33,164 bases of DNA from an uncultured Methylococcaceae bacterium. Lineage in GTDB: Bacteria > Pseudomonadota > Gammaproteobacteria > Methylococcales > Methylococcaceae. Below the pieces are notes generated by a model. That model searched no databases, was not told where the DNA came from, and saw only the letters and a program-made list of their open reading frames with translations. A program made the translations under genes and the position numbers. The DNA is taken from positions 1 to 33,164 of the forward strand of contig CAIZPP010000188.1 of NCBI GenBank assembly GCA_903934875.1, read 5' to 3'. Positions 1-8,440 of this stretch are shown here, piece after piece. Numbering within the stretch: the stretch's first letter is position 1; each line of letters opens with the position of its first letter.

Positions 1-40
1 CTGTTATCGGCAAAGTATTTCCAACTTACGGCGATTCGTT

Positions 41-106
41 TTGGAGTGTCAAGGCTTGCCTTGACAGGCAAAGCGAGCTTTGCCACTCCAATGCGTAACA
101 TCAGTT
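41..106 (+). repeat. Cruciform REP-like palindrome with conserved tail
   Basis: An outer stem TTGGAGTG (41-48) pairs with CACTCCAA (84-91). Inside it are two back-to-back hairpins, TCAAGGC/GCCTTGA (49-64) and GGCAAAGC/GCTTTGCC (67-84), which would fold as a three-way junction. The palindrome is followed by the tail TGCGTAACATCAGTT (92-106). That same 15-mer occurs on the minus strand at 22401-22415 next to another palindrome, so it belongs to a REP-type family. The element runs directly into the start region of the acetyltransferase gene. Confidence 0.8.
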
Positions 107-121
107 ATTAACTTAAGTCAC

Positions 122-646
122 TTGTTTTTCCGTCCTGCCCAGTCGGCTGATATCGGCTCTATTGTCGAACTGGTCAATTCCGCCTACCGCGGGGAAAGCG
201 GCAAACAGGGCTGGACCACCGAGGCCGATTTGCTGGACGGTCAAAGGACCGATACAGAGGAGATAACGCGCCTGTTGCAGGCTGAAGACTCGATGATTTT
301 ATTGTGCCTACGGGATGGTGCCCGTGTGGCTTCGGTCCATCTTGAAAAGTGCGCTGAGGGTGCCTACTTGGGTATGTTGGCGGTCCATCCCGTCTTACAA
401 GGCCAAGGTATAGGCAAGCGGCTGATGGCCGAGGCGGAGAATATAGCCAGACAGCTTTGGGCGGCAGAAAAAATGCTAATGCTCGTCATCACCCGGCGCG
501 ATGATATCATCTCGTTTTACCAACGGCATGGCTATGCAAGGACGGGGCGGACTGTCCCTTTCCCCACCTCGGAAAAATACGGCATACAAAAAGTGCCGGG
601 GTTGCTACTGGAATACTTGGAGAAACCGCTTTGCGGGGCTTTGTGA
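122..646 (+). CDS. GNAT family N-acetyltransferase
   Basis: Predicted cytoplasmic acetyl-CoA-dependent N-acetyltransferase with unknown substrate. The acetyl-CoA-binding signature is clear: a strand LGMLAVHP followed by the pyrophosphate loop QGQGIGKRL, and later the FYQRHGYARTGR segment typical of the GNAT C-terminal half. The N-terminal FRPAQSADIGSIVELVNSAY is the usual GNAT opening strand and helix. No ATG lies in frame upstream. The frame stays open to a TTG at 80, but that stretch translates the REP tail (CVTSV), and the same peptide appears upstream of tagH, so it is unlikely to be real protein. TTG at 122, just before FFRPAQ, is my choice, without a good Shine-Dalgarno. The palindrome may have replaced the original 5' end. 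It is the only intact gene on the plus strand and is not obviously linked to the T6SS. Fold assignment is confident; start and substrate are not. Confidence 0.8.
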   Translation: MFFRPAQSADIGSIVELVNSAYRGESGKQGWTTEADLLDGQRTDTEEITRLLQAEDSMILLCLRDGARVASVHLEKCAEGAYLGMLAVHPVLQGQGIGKRLMAEAENIARQLWAAEKMLMLVITRRDDIISFYQRHGYARTGRTVPFPTSEKYGIQKVPGLLLEYLEKPLCGAL

Positions 647-649
647 GCC

Positions 650-748
650 CTCCACATGCCGATGCACGGTATCCAAGCGCCGTTCCAACAGGTTCACGGT
701 GAAGAAAAAAGTCCCTCCGCGAACCCGCAAACGGCGATAATCAAGCAT
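650..748 (-). pseudogene. N-terminal remnant of a REP-associated tyrosine transposase (RAYT)
   Basis: From ATG at 748 the minus strand encodes about 33 residues beginning MLDYRRLRVRGGTFFFTVN and continuing through LLERR to HRHVE. This is the characteristic start of Y1/IS200-like RAYT transposases (YRR..VPGGTYFFTVNLLERR). The frame then runs into the 3' end of the neighbouring acetyltransferase gene, so the HUH and catalytic tyrosine parts are missing and nothing functional remains. RAYTs are thought to mobilise REP palindromes, and this window is full of such palindromes, so the fragment is a plausible trace of a past REPtron. The family match is from motif recognition only. Confidence 0.75.
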
Positions 749-769
749 ATAGTTACCGGCAAGTGTAGA

Positions 770-868
770 GCGGATACAGGGACGTGATCCGCCGAAAAGT
801 TGGCGCATCCGCCCGCATTGGCAAAGCCCGCCCGTGGTTCCCATCCGGCGGAACCCATCCCTGGTTCC
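770..868. repeat. Cluster of REP-like short palindromes upstream of the RAYT remnant
   Basis: GCGGAT (770-775) pairs with ATCCGC (787-792). GGTTCC (836-841) can pair with GGAACC (850-855), which can alternatively pair with GGTTCC (863-868). Small GC-rich palindromes of this kind commonly flank RAYT genes. Nothing coding is supported in this stretch. Confidence 0.45.
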
Positions 869-885
869 CTCCTTGGCCCTACAGG

Positions 886-1512
886 TTAAAAACCAACATC
901 CCATATCTTTGCCAATTCCAACTTGAATCCTGTTACCACATCACCTGTAGAAACACAGGATGGGTCGTCCAAAACGCTAACTGTTTTATTAGGCTGATAA
1001 ATTTGAACTTGTTTTGTTTCCGGGTCTATCAACCAACCTAAACCCGCCCCGTTGGCAATATATTCCTGCATTTTATCTTGCAGGACATTAATATTGTCAC
1101 TGGGTGAGCGGAGTTCAATCACAAAGTCAGGGCATAAGGGCAAAAATCGCGCTTTTTGTTTGTCTGTCAAAACCGCCAAGCGGGATTTTTTTACCCACGA
1201 TACATCAGGTGATCGAGTGGCCCCATTAGGCAGGATAAAACCACCTGATGAATCAAACACCACGCCACTTCCCTCTTGCTCTGCCCAATTATACAACTGG
1301 GCAAGCAAGACTGAGTTTCGCCAACTTGTTTCCCCACCTGTCGGTGCCATGATTTCACAATCCCCCTCTGCGCTGCGCTCAATCCGCAATTCTTTGTTGG
1401 CTTGGCAAAAATCAAAAAACTGTTCATTTACCATTTTTAATGATGGCGGCCAATGCAGCACCAACGAATTTATCTGTGCATGTTGATTGATTAAAACATT
1501 ATTCAAACTCAT
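886..1512 (-). CDS. Uma2 family (DUF820) putative endonuclease
   Basis: A protein of about 208 residues of the Uma2/DUF820 family, which carries a PD-(D/E)XK nuclease fold; the biological role is not established. Visible family motifs are SPDVSWV (acidic residue of the active site), DFVIELRSPSD (second acidic position, with R where many members have V/K), a conserved lysine in DKMQEY, and GWLIDP near the end. I chose ATG at 1512 because GGAGGGGGAG lies just upstream with 7-nt spacing; an upstream in-frame start (1542) lacks this. The start lies inside the last codons of clpV (overlap of 14 bp), which suggests translational coupling to the T6SS operon. Uma2 genes are usually scattered and multicopy, so a T6SS function is not implied by the family. 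Confidence 0.85.
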   Translation of the reverse strand: MSLNNVLINQHAQINSLVLHWPPSLKMVNEQFFDFCQANKELRIERSAEGDCEIMAPTGGETSWRNSVLLAQLYNWAEQEGSGVVFDSSGGFILPNGATRSPDVSWVKKSRLAVLTDKQKARFLPLCPDFVIELRSPSDNINVLQDKMQEYIANGAGLGWLIDPETKQVQIYQPNKTVSVLDDPSCVSTGDVVTGFKLELAKIWDVGF

Positions 1513-4192
1513 ACTCAAACTCCCCCTCCTGCACACTGACATGTACTTTTTCTATGCGCTTCCCTTCCATCATCCGAATTAAAAACTCCTCAGATATCTT
1601 CGGCAATACCGTATTGGTTAGTATTGCATCTATCATGCGCCCGCCACTTTCCAATTCTGTGCAACGGCTGGCTATCAGCTTAATTACATCATCGTCATAA
1701 GTAAAGGGCACTTTATGGCTTTCGAGGATGCGTTTCTTGATGCGTCCTAGTTGCAAACGGGCGATCATGCCTATCATTTCGTCATTGAGCGGGTAATACG
1801 GGATTACGACCAAACGGCCAAGTAAGGCAGGAGGGAAAACTTTCAACAGCGGTTCGCGCAGAGCTTTGGCAATACCCTCCGGCTCGGGCATCAATTCCGG
1901 GTCTTTGCACAGATTGGAGATCATTTCTGTGCCGGCGTTGGTGGTCAGCAGGATCAAGGTGTTTTTGAAGTCGATCACGCGGCCTTCGCCGTCTTCCATC
2001 CAACCTTTGTCGAAGACTTGGAAGAAGATTTCATGCACGTCCGGGTGGGCTTTTTCGACTTCGTCCAGCAACACCACAGAATAAGGCCGGCGGCGCACCG
2101 CTTCGGTCAACACGCCGCCCTCGCCGTAGCCGACATAACCGGGGGGCGCACCTTTCAAGGTTGAGACGGTGTGCGCTTCTTGGTATTCACTCATGTTGAT
2201 GGTGATGACGTTTTGCTCGCCACCATAGAGGGTTTCCGCTAAAGCCAGCGCGGTTTCGGTCTTGCCTACGCCGGAGGTGCCTGCCAGCATGAACACGCCT
2301 ATGGGTTTGTTGGGGTTGTCCAATCCTGCGCGGGAGGTTTGGATGCGCTTAGCGATCATATCCAAGGCATGGCGCTGGCCGATGATGCGTTGTTCCAGAT
2401 TGTCGGCCAGTTTTAGCACGGTTTCGATTTCATTTTTGACCATGCGGCCTACCGGTATGCCGGTCCAGTCTTGCACCACGGAGCCGACCGCCACGGCATC
2501 GACGCTGGGCAGGATCAACGGGGTTTCGCCTTGCAGTTCGTGGAGTTGGGTTTGCAGGGTTTTGAGTTCTGCGAGGAGTTTTTCCCGTTCGCCCTCACCC
2601 TGCTCTCCCGGAGGGAGGGGGGATGAGTCGATGGGTTTGCCGCCCGCCCGCAATTGACCGCGCAGGTCGAGAATTTTTTCCACCAGTTCGCGTTCGGAAT
2701 TCCAACGGGCTTCCAGGGTTAGCAAGCGTTCCCTTTCGGCGGAGAGTTTCTCGTCGGCGGTTTCTTCACGCTTGGAAGTGTCCATGCCCACCGCTTTTTC
2801 GCGGGCGATGATTTCCAATTCAGTTTCTAAAGCAGATATGCGCTTGCGGCAATCGTCCACCTCGGCGGGCACGGCAAATTGACTGATGGCAACACGGGCG
2901 CAGGACGTGTCCAGCAGGCTGACGGATTTGTCCGGCAATTGGCGGGCGGGAATGTAACGATGCGACAGCTTGACTGACGCTTCCAAAGCTTCGTCCAAAA
3001 TCATCACCTTGTGATGTTTTTCCATCACCGAGGCCACGCCTCGCATCATCAAGATGGCTTTTTCCTCACTAGGTTCGTTGACCTGCACCACTTGGAAGCG
3101 GCGGGTCAAGGCCGGGTCTTTTTCAATGTGCTTCTTGTACTCCGCCCAAGTGGTTGCCGCCACGGTGCGCAAGGTGCCACGCGCCAAGGCAGGTTTCAGC
3201 AGATTGGCCGCGTCGCCGGTTCCCGCCGCGCCTCCTGCGCCGACTAGGGTATGGGCTTCGTCTATGAATAAAATAATCGGTTTGGGGCTGGCTTGAACTT
3301 CTTCGATGACTTGGCGCAGACGCTGCTCAAATTCGCCTTTCATACTCGCGCCGGCTTGGAGTAAACCGACATCCAAGGTGCGCAAGGACACTTCTTTCAG
3401 CGGTGGCGGCACATCGCCTGCGACGATTTTTTGCGCGAAGCCTTCCACCACGGCGGTTTTGCCCACACCCGCCTCGCCGGTCAGGATGGGGTTGTTCTGG
3501 CGGCGGCGCATCAGGATGTCGATGACTTGGCGGATTTCCTCGTCACGCCCGACGATGGGGTCCATTTTGCCTGACCGGGCCTGTTCGGTCAGATCAACGG
3601 TGAATTGCTTCAGCGCTTCCTGTTTGCCCATTGCCGCCGGGGACATGGCACCGGCCGCTTCGCCGGGGACCGCACCTCCGCCCACTTGGGAACCGTCGGT
3701 CGTGGACAAGCCTTCTTCCGGCGAGCCTCCGACGACTTCGTTATAGCGGTCGGTGATCGTATCGACTTTGACCTTGTCGAACTCCTTGGAAATGGCCAGC
3801 AATTGATTGCGCAGTTCCTTGGTTTTCAGTAAGCCGACGACTAGATGGGCGCTGCGCACTTGGTTTTCGCCAAACATCAAGGTGCCATAAACCCAGCCAC
3901 GCTCCACGGCATCTTCCACATGCGAGGACAAGTCAGAGATGGAGCTTGCACCGCGTGGCAAGCGGTCTAGGGATTCGGTCAGGTCTTTGACCAAGCGGGC
4001 CGGGTCTATGCTGAATGCCTTGATGATGCGGTGCAGGTCTGAGTCCTGCAATTGCAGAATTTGGTGCAGCCAATGCACCAATTCCACATAAGGATTGCCC
4101 CGCAATTTACAGAATACGGTGGCACTTTCTATTGATTTGTAGCAAACCCGGTTAAGTTTGCCGAAAAGCTTGGCACGGTTGATTTCAGTCAT
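1499..4192 (-). CDS. tssH: T6SS sheath-recycling AAA+ ATPase TssH/ClpV
   Basis: Hexameric cytoplasmic ATPase that disassembles contracted TssBC sheath. Domains in order: Clp N-domain (about 1-160), first AAA+ module with Walker A GEAGVGKT (239-246) and Walker B LFIDEAH (D311/E312), a coiled-coil middle domain, and a second AAA+ module with Walker A containing GVGKT (K644) and Walker [12 protein letters not shown] (D710/E711), then the ClpB-type D2 small domain. Its length of 897 residues is normal for ClpV. The ClpV subtype is assigned from the diverged N-domain and the T6SS context. An unusual proline/glycine stretch [15 protein letters not shown] (about 523-537) interrupts the middle-domain region and corresponds to an in-frame REP-like repeat. 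A GTAGGGTGCGC palindrome separates it from tssG. Confidence 0.97.
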   Translation of the reverse strand: MTEINRAKLFGKLNRVCYKSIESATVFCKLRGNPYVELVHWLHQILQLQDSDLHRIIKAFSIDPARLVKDLTESLDRLPRGASSISDLSSHVEDAVERGWVYGTLMFGENQVRSAHLVVGLLKTKELRNQLLAISKEFDKVKVDTITDRYNEVVGGSPEEGLSTTDGSQVGGGAVPGEAAGAMSPAAMGKQEALKQFTVDLTEQARSGKMDPIVGRDEEIRQVIDILMRRRQNNPILTGEAGVGKTAVVEGFAQKIVAGDVPPPLKEVSLRTLDVGLLQAGASMKGEFEQRLRQVIEEVQASPKPIILFIDEAHTLVGAGGAAGTGDAANLLKPALARGTLRTVAATTWAEYKKHIEKDPALTRRFQVVQVNEPSEEKAILMMRGVASVMEKHHKVMILDEALEASVKLSHRYIPARQLPDKSVSLLDTSCARVAISQFAVPAEVDDCRKRISALETELEIIAREKAVGMDTSKREETADEKLSAERERLLTLEARWNSERELVEKILDLRGQLRAGGKPIDSSPLPPGEQGEGEREKLLAELKTLQTQLHELQGETPLILPSVDAVAVGSVVQDWTGIPVGRMVKNEIETVLKLADNLEQRIIGQRHALDMIAKRIQTSRAGLDNPNKPIGVFMLAGTSGVGKTETALALAETLYGGEQNVITINMSEYQEAHTVSTLKGAPPGYVGYGEGGVLTEAVRRRPYSVVLLDEVEKAHPDVHEIFFQVFDKGWMEDGEGRVIDFKNTLILLTTNAGTEMISNLCKDPELMPEPEGIAKALREPLLKVFPPALLGRLVVIPYYPLNDEMIGMIARLQLGRIKKRILESHKVPFTYDDDVIKLIASRCTELESGGRMIDAILTNTVLPKISEEFLIRMMEGKRIEKVHVSVQEGEFEYEFE
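2591..2623. repeat. REP-like GC palindrome inside clpV
   Basis: The plus strand holds GCCCTCACCCTGCTCTCCCG followed by GAGGGAGG; CTCCC/GGGAG forms the core stem. The same motif type (CCTCCGGGAAAGCGTTGGGG, then TGAGGGC) occurs in the tssK-tagH gap at 20744-20769. Read in the clpV frame it gives [10 protein letters not shown], the peptide typically produced when this common repeat sits in a gene. The reading frame is preserved. Confidence 0.65.
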
Positions 4193-4231
4193 GCGGTTTT
4201 CCCCGTATCTGATGTTGTGATAAAAATACAG

Positions 4232-4256
4232 GTAGGGTGCGCACTGCGCACCCTAC
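4232..4256. repeat. Perfect 12-bp palindrome between tssG and clpV
   Basis: GTAGGGTGCGCA (4232-4243), a single C, then TGCGCACCCTAC (4245-4256). It lies 2 bp beyond the tssG stop and about 40 bp before the clpV start. It could act as an mRNA-stabilising or attenuating hairpin. It has no downstream T-tract, so it is not a classic terminator. It looks like a widespread REP type. Confidence 0.75.
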
Positions 4257-4258
4257 TA

Positions 4259-5281
4259 CTACACACTCAGCGTCAAATCAGCAGCATCTTTTCCATCATT
4301 TTTGCAGCCCAGCCAACTCGTCCAGCCGAGTTGTGCGCTTCCGTCGAGTCGTAGCGGCGGAATGTCATCCTTGCGCAGGACCAGTCGCACATCCCACACC
4401 AATTCGTCGCCGATGTAATTGTGTACGATGGCGACCAACTCGGCCAGTCCAAACTGTCCCGGCAACATTCCACGGTAATGCCCAATGTCCATAGGGCCGA
4501 GTTCGATGCGGAATTTGTATTGGCAAGCGTAGACCCGTTCGCCTAACACAGTGGACAAACCTAAGCTACCGGCCTGTTGATGCACCCCCAGCCGGGTTTG
4601 CTCGCGCATGGCGATTTCCATCCATTCTCCGGTGAATTGTTGGATACGGGTGTCTATGCCGAAAAAATCTGTGACGATAGCGCACAATCCATCGGCATGG
4701 CGGGTCTGGCAAGCAAGTTGTCCGGCGAAATGCAGCTTTGCCCGGTCGGGCATGGCATCACGCTCACGCAGGGAGGCCGCGTTAATGCCAAATAGCGATC
4801 CTATGTAGCCGCTAAACCGATCTTCTGCTATGTCTTTTTCAATGCGGTCATAATGCACAGCGGGCTGTGCGTCCGCCCAAGCCCGATAAAACAGGCTCAA
4901 AATGCGGTGGTGGAAAATATCGGCAAAACGCAAAAAGGTTTTGTCATCATGGTTGCGGGCGCGTTCGCGGGCGTATTCTGTCAAATGCAGGGGCAAGGGT
5001 CCGTTGGGTCCAAACAGCCCAAGGAAACGGACGAGCAGCCTGTCAGGGTGGCCCTCCACGCCAGCTTCCCAAGCCGCCAGAGCACTCGGCGCGAAATCCA
5101 TTTCCACTGCTTGTCCCAGGCGGATGGCATCGTCTGTTGCTTTGAGGGATTGGCCCAGCCTGGGCTTGTCGGCGTAATGGCATTCGATCAGGCGCATAGC
5201 CTGATAAAAGTCAAAGCGCCAAGGCTCTGACTTAAGCGTTTCGATTAGATGGTCTGACGCAGCCCGGTCCTGGTCGGCCAT
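4259..5281 (-). CDS. tssG: T6SS baseplate subunit TssG
   Basis: Baseplate wedge component (VasB/ImpH family) that works with TssF, TssE and TssK. The 340-residue length fits the family. Family landmarks are the N-terminal PWRFDFYQAMRLIE, the FLGLFGPNGPLPLHLTEYAR segment, the following RNHDDKTFLRFADIFHHR, and IQQFTGEWMEI in the second half. The ATG at 5281 gives the normal TssG N-terminus and lies 37 bp inside the 3' end of tssF, so the two are translationally coupled, as in most T6SS loci. It ends 2 bp before a perfect palindrome. No anomaly is seen within the protein. Confidence 0.96.
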   Translation of the reverse strand: MADQDRAASDHLIETLKSEPWRFDFYQAMRLIECHYADKPRLGQSLKATDDAIRLGQAVEMDFAPSALAAWEAGVEGHPDRLLVRFLGLFGPNGPLPLHLTEYARERARNHDDKTFLRFADIFHHRILSLFYRAWADAQPAVHYDRIEKDIAEDRFSGYIGSLFGINAASLRERDAMPDRAKLHFAGQLACQTRHADGLCAIVTDFFGIDTRIQQFTGEWMEIAMREQTRLGVHQQAGSLGLSTVLGERVYACQYKFRIELGPMDIGHYRGMLPGQFGLAELVAIVHNYIGDELVWDVRLVLRKDDIPPLRLDGSAQLGWTSWLGCKNDGKDAADLTLSV

Positions 5282-7122
5282 CTCATGATCTCCCCTCGGT
5301 CTGCGGTAGTAATGACTGTTTCAGTGAATGTGTTGATTGACGCGTAACGGGCAAAGAAACGGTCCAGCACCGCGCCTAGCAGGAATGCGCTTCCACCTTC
5401 AAAGGCAGATTCCTCGAATTTCAAGGTTATTTCAATTCCGCGGCCAAAAACAATCGGTCCGCTTGCGTCTATGCGCCTGACCACGTTCTTGGTCTGTGTG
5501 GACAGGACCCCCTCAATTTGTTTGCGCACTGCATCGTCATTAGGATCGCTGTATAAGGTGAGCAACTCGCGCAAAGCGACAGCGCCTTGGCCTTTGTCGT
5601 TATCGAGCAGGGACAGATAGTTCAAGGACAAGTGGCTGAGTAACCTCCACGCCACCGTGCCACCGGCCATTGAGGGCCTAGGCCGGGTAGGGCCGGCTAC
5701 GCAGCGTATGGAACGGACGGGGGCTTCGGTTACCAGGTTGAAGTCCGTGTCCCCCTGCCCTACTGGCATGTGCAAGGGCAAGTCACGATTGGTGCATAGT
5801 GCCTGTATTCCAAGTTGTTTCAAGTCTATGCTGTAAGGCGCTTCCTGGGCATCAACCAACGAAATATAGGTTTCTGAACCCACATAACTGGACCGCAAGC
5901 CCTGTCGGCGTTGCTTTGCGGACAATAGGCGTTTACGTCGTTCAATTGTATAGTATGCATTTTCATCGCGATGCCGGTATCCGGTGTTAGAGCCGTAAAA
6001 CGCTAGAAATGCTTTTTCTTCGGCTTGGTTGGCACCGTAACCAAGCACCTCGCTTAGTTCATACACCTCAAAATCCAACGGTCTGGTCCGGTCTGGTATG
6101 ACATGGAACTCCGATTCCAACTGTGTCACATGGATGCGGTCCACCCGTCGCGGAAAGAGGTTGATGGCGGGCACACAGAACAAGGCGAATTGGCTGGGTT
6201 CCAGTGCATTGATTAGCTTGGGCTGTTGCCGGTCGAGCATGACAATCACGTCCAGTTCCGTTTCTGTGCATCTTCTGATGGCGTTTCCCAAGCCAGACAG
6301 CTCGACGAACAAGAATCGCTCGGGAAAGGCAAAATATTCGTGTAGCAGCCGATATCCTTGGAATGAGCGGGGTCCATAGGGCAACAGTGCCTCGCCGTCA
6401 TCAAATCCCAACATGCGTATCGGTCGTTGGGTGATTAACTCGCACCAAGCGTCCAGCACATTTGCTGGCAAAACGGCCAAGGCAAGGGTGTTGGCTAGAA
6501 ACTGCTCGCATAATTGCGCGGATAGTGACCCGCTGCCGCGCAAGAAAATCGGTAGGGCATCCAAGGATATTTGGCTGAAAGACTGGCCGTTCGTAGTGCG
6601 CAAACGCAAACGGATGCCCGCTTTCAGTCCGGGCAGGCTAGGCGCACCACGGTTGGTAATGGCGCTGGCATTGGAGAGATATTCTGCCTCGGCAATTTCC
6701 AAGGGCCAAAGCGTGCTATCTCGGGCCGTGCGGTATTCGCAGGCGGTCTGTTCTCCCTTGCCAATCTGGCTGCGCAGTGTTGTGTGCCGCCGGATCGTGA
6801 AGCCTTCCCCCAAGCCTGCCTCCGAGACATCAGGCAGCATTTGCACGATGCACATGGACGGTGTGGGGGCTAGGTAATGGGGATAGACGAATTCCAGCAA
6901 ATGTCCGGTGAAGCGAGGGAACTCCGCGTCAATTTTTAGCTGCACCCGTGCCGCCAAAAAGGCAAAGCCTTCGAGTAAGCGTTCCACGTAAGGATCGGCG
7001 CATTCAAAACTATCCAGCGCAAGACGGTTTGCAATTTTGGGAAACTCGCCGGCAAACTCCCCCCCAACATCGCGGAGATGGCGCAGTTCGCGGTTGTAAT
7101 AGTCTAATAGGCGAGGGTCCAA
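5245..7122 (-). CDS. tssF: T6SS baseplate subunit TssF
   Basis: Core baseplate wedge protein (VasA/ImpG family) of 625 residues, the usual size. The start MDPRLLDYYNRELRHLRDVG is a strong family signature, followed by ANRLALDSFECADPYVERLL and the EFPRFTGHLLEFVYPHYLAP motif. Later hallmarks are RCVAGPTRPRPSMAGG with WRLLSHLSLNYLSL, and the C-terminal GRGIEITLKFEESAFEG. It sits 4 bp after tssE and overlaps tssG by 37 bp, as expected of a co-translated baseplate module. The protein acts in the cytoplasm, docking to TssK and the membrane complex. Confidence is high, with no sign of truncation. Confidence 0.97.
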   Translation of the reverse strand: MDPRLLDYYNRELRHLRDVGGEFAGEFPKIANRLALDSFECADPYVERLLEGFAFLAARVQLKIDAEFPRFTGHLLEFVYPHYLAPTPSMCIVQMLPDVSEAGLGEGFTIRRHTTLRSQIGKGEQTACEYRTARDSTLWPLEIAEAEYLSNASAITNRGAPSLPGLKAGIRLRLRTTNGQSFSQISLDALPIFLRGSGSLSAQLCEQFLANTLALAVLPANVLDAWCELITQRPIRMLGFDDGEALLPYGPRSFQGYRLLHEYFAFPERFLFVELSGLGNAIRRCTETELDVIVMLDRQQPKLINALEPSQFALFCVPAINLFPRRVDRIHVTQLESEFHVIPDRTRPLDFEVYELSEVLGYGANQAEEKAFLAFYGSNTGYRHRDENAYYTIERRKRLLSAKQRRQGLRSSYVGSETYISLVDAQEAPYSIDLKQLGIQALCTNRDLPLHMPVGQGDTDFNLVTEAPVRSIRCVAGPTRPRPSMAGGTVAWRLLSHLSLNYLSLLDNDKGQGAVALRELLTLYSDPNDDAVRKQIEGVLSTQTKNVVRRIDASGPIVFGRGIEITLKFEESAFEGGSAFLLGAVLDRFFARYASINTFTETVITTADRGEIMRWPTRTGLRQTI

Positions 7123-7126
7123 GAGC

Positions 7127-7627
7127 TTATCCTGTTTTATCCGTGACCGAGACGCTGCCCGTTTCCAAGTCGAGTTGGGTCTTCAAATATAGCCGCAGGG
7201 GCACTGGTTGCATCCACAAATCGCCTTCAATATCAAAATTCATCGCATTATGATTATAAGAATCGCTGCTGACAGCCTTAAGTATTAGCGTATTGGGCAA
7301 GATACGCGGCTCGAAATCGAGTATCGCCTTGCGAATCCGTTTTTCTATCATGTCCATGTTTCTGTAGGATAGGTTGTGCCCCGATAAATCCAGTATGCCG
7401 AAATTAATCACTGATTTTGCCGATTCTGGGTAGTTTTCCAGACTCTGTACCGACTCAAGCGAGACCGCGTTGAGTAGCCAAGCAATATCACGCAGCACAC
7501 TGTGCCGCAATCGCCGTACCGAGAGTACACGCTGTTCCCTAGATTCTTGGCTATTGCTGGGTTCGTCGTCGCTTAAGCGATCCAGCAAAGAAGGCTGTAA
7601 ACGCTCGGTTGGCAGTAATTCCGCCAT
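7127..7627 (-). CDS. tssE: T6SS baseplate subunit TssE (gp25-like)
   Basis: A protein of 166 residues related to phage T4 gp25, which nucleates sheath polymerisation on the baseplate. The N-terminal LLPTERLQPSLLDRLSDDEP and the central RHSVLRDIAWLLNAV segment with LENYPESAKSVINFGILDLSG match the gp25-like family, and the region near IEKRIRKAILDFEPRILPNT is the classic gp25 core. ATG at 7627 shares one base with the tagJ stop (TAATG), and the stop lies 4 bp before tssF, so translation is tightly coupled. The C-terminal part is a strand-rich tail with LWMQPVPLRLYLKTQLDLETG. Confidence 0.95.
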   Translation of the reverse strand: MAELLPTERLQPSLLDRLSDDEPSNSQESREQRVLSVRRLRHSVLRDIAWLLNAVSLESVQSLENYPESAKSVINFGILDLSGHNLSYRNMDMIEKRIRKAILDFEPRILPNTLILKAVSSDSYNHNAMNFDIEGDLWMQPVPLRLYLKTQLDLETGSVSVTDKTG

Positions 7628-8421
7628 TATTCTGTCACGTTCAATTCGATATGGCGGATATCCATTAATGCATATTCATCGGCATCCGTAGTGAGAATAC
7701 GCTGTCCCATCCCTTTGTACGTGCCGTCAAACAACTCTACCCAATCGGTTTTCCTGCTTAATCGAATTGATGAATCCTCGGAGTTTTCCGTACCCGGATA
7801 GCGTGTAGGTATTAAACCGCTGGAGCCTCCGCCATTTGCCCAAGTAAAAACGGCGGGCATCCACACCACATCGCGTAAGTCTTTTGGCTCTTCGATTTCA
7901 ATCTTACCAATTTGTTGAAAGGGTATCCAATAATAACGCCCATTCACTATCGCTTCCAACACCGGGCCTAGTCGGCTGTCTGCATCGGCTATCCAGTCGA
8001 ATTCCGTTCCATTCAAGGTGCCGGATACTGTTGGGGCGATTTGCAGTGACTGGTCGCGCAAACTTTTAGCCTCCTGATGATGGTCAAGGCTATCCAAATG
8101 GAGCGCTTCGACCAGTAATGCCACCCAGTGCTGGGGATCGCCAAAAATCATGGGTGTGCGTCTACCAGCGAAAACGTCTAGGCGCAAGGCTTCACACTGA
8201 ATGGCCTCCCGATAAGTCTGCACCATTAATAAATTAGCGGCATCAAGTTCTCCAGCCACGCTGAGTTGGGTCAGAGCACGCTCCCTCTGACCCAAAACAG
8301 CCAAGAGTTGGAACAAAAATACTCTTAACTTTGCGTTCGATGGATCTTTTCTAACGCTATTTTGTAATTGCGCCAAGGCTTCTGTTAAATGTCCTTGGCT
8401 GATGTTTTGTTCGGCTTGCAT
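7627..8421 (-). CDS. tagJ: T6SS accessory protein TagJ (ImpE family)
   Basis: ImpE/TagJ family protein of 264 residues. In P. aeruginosa H1-T6SS, TagJ binds the TssB sheath subunit and ClpV and modulates sheath recycling. The N-terminal half is TPR-like (EALAQLQNSVRKDPSNAKLR, LLAVLGQRERALTQL). The C-terminal ImpE half carries FDWIADADSRLGPVLEAIVN, GRYYWIPFQQI, and LRDVVWMPAVFTWANGG. Its presence places this locus with the TagJ-containing clade of T6SS. The ATG at 8421 has no strong Shine-Dalgarno; instead the end of a repeat element (CGCTGTA at 8441-8447, minus strand) lies 19 nt upstream. It begins the second half of the operon, separated from hcp by 578 bp. Confidence 0.93.
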   Translation of the reverse strand: MQAEQNISQGHLTEALAQLQNSVRKDPSNAKLRVFLFQLLAVLGQRERALTQLSVAGELDAANLLMVQTYREAIQCEALRLDVFAGRRTPMIFGDPQHWVALLVEALHLDSLDHHQEAKSLRDQSLQIAPTVSGTLNGTEFDWIADADSRLGPVLEAIVNGRYYWIPFQQIGKIEIEEPKDLRDVVWMPAVFTWANGGGSSGLIPTRYPGTENSEDSSIRLSRKTDWVELFDGTYKGMGQRILTTDADEYALMDIRHIELNVTE

Positions 8422-8440
8422 ATATCTTAATTTTCCGTCT

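Noticed and set aside
605-904. 99-codon open frame on the minus strand as a complete gene
   Set aside because: Only residues from the ATG at 748 to about 650 resemble RAYT. The upstream part translates REP palindromes and the downstream part is antisense to the acetyltransferase, so I list only the remnant.
2262-2657. Plus-strand ORFs opposite clpV, tssM, tssL and other T6SS genes
   Set aside because: They lie antisense to strongly conserved genes and show no domain features, so they are shadow frames.
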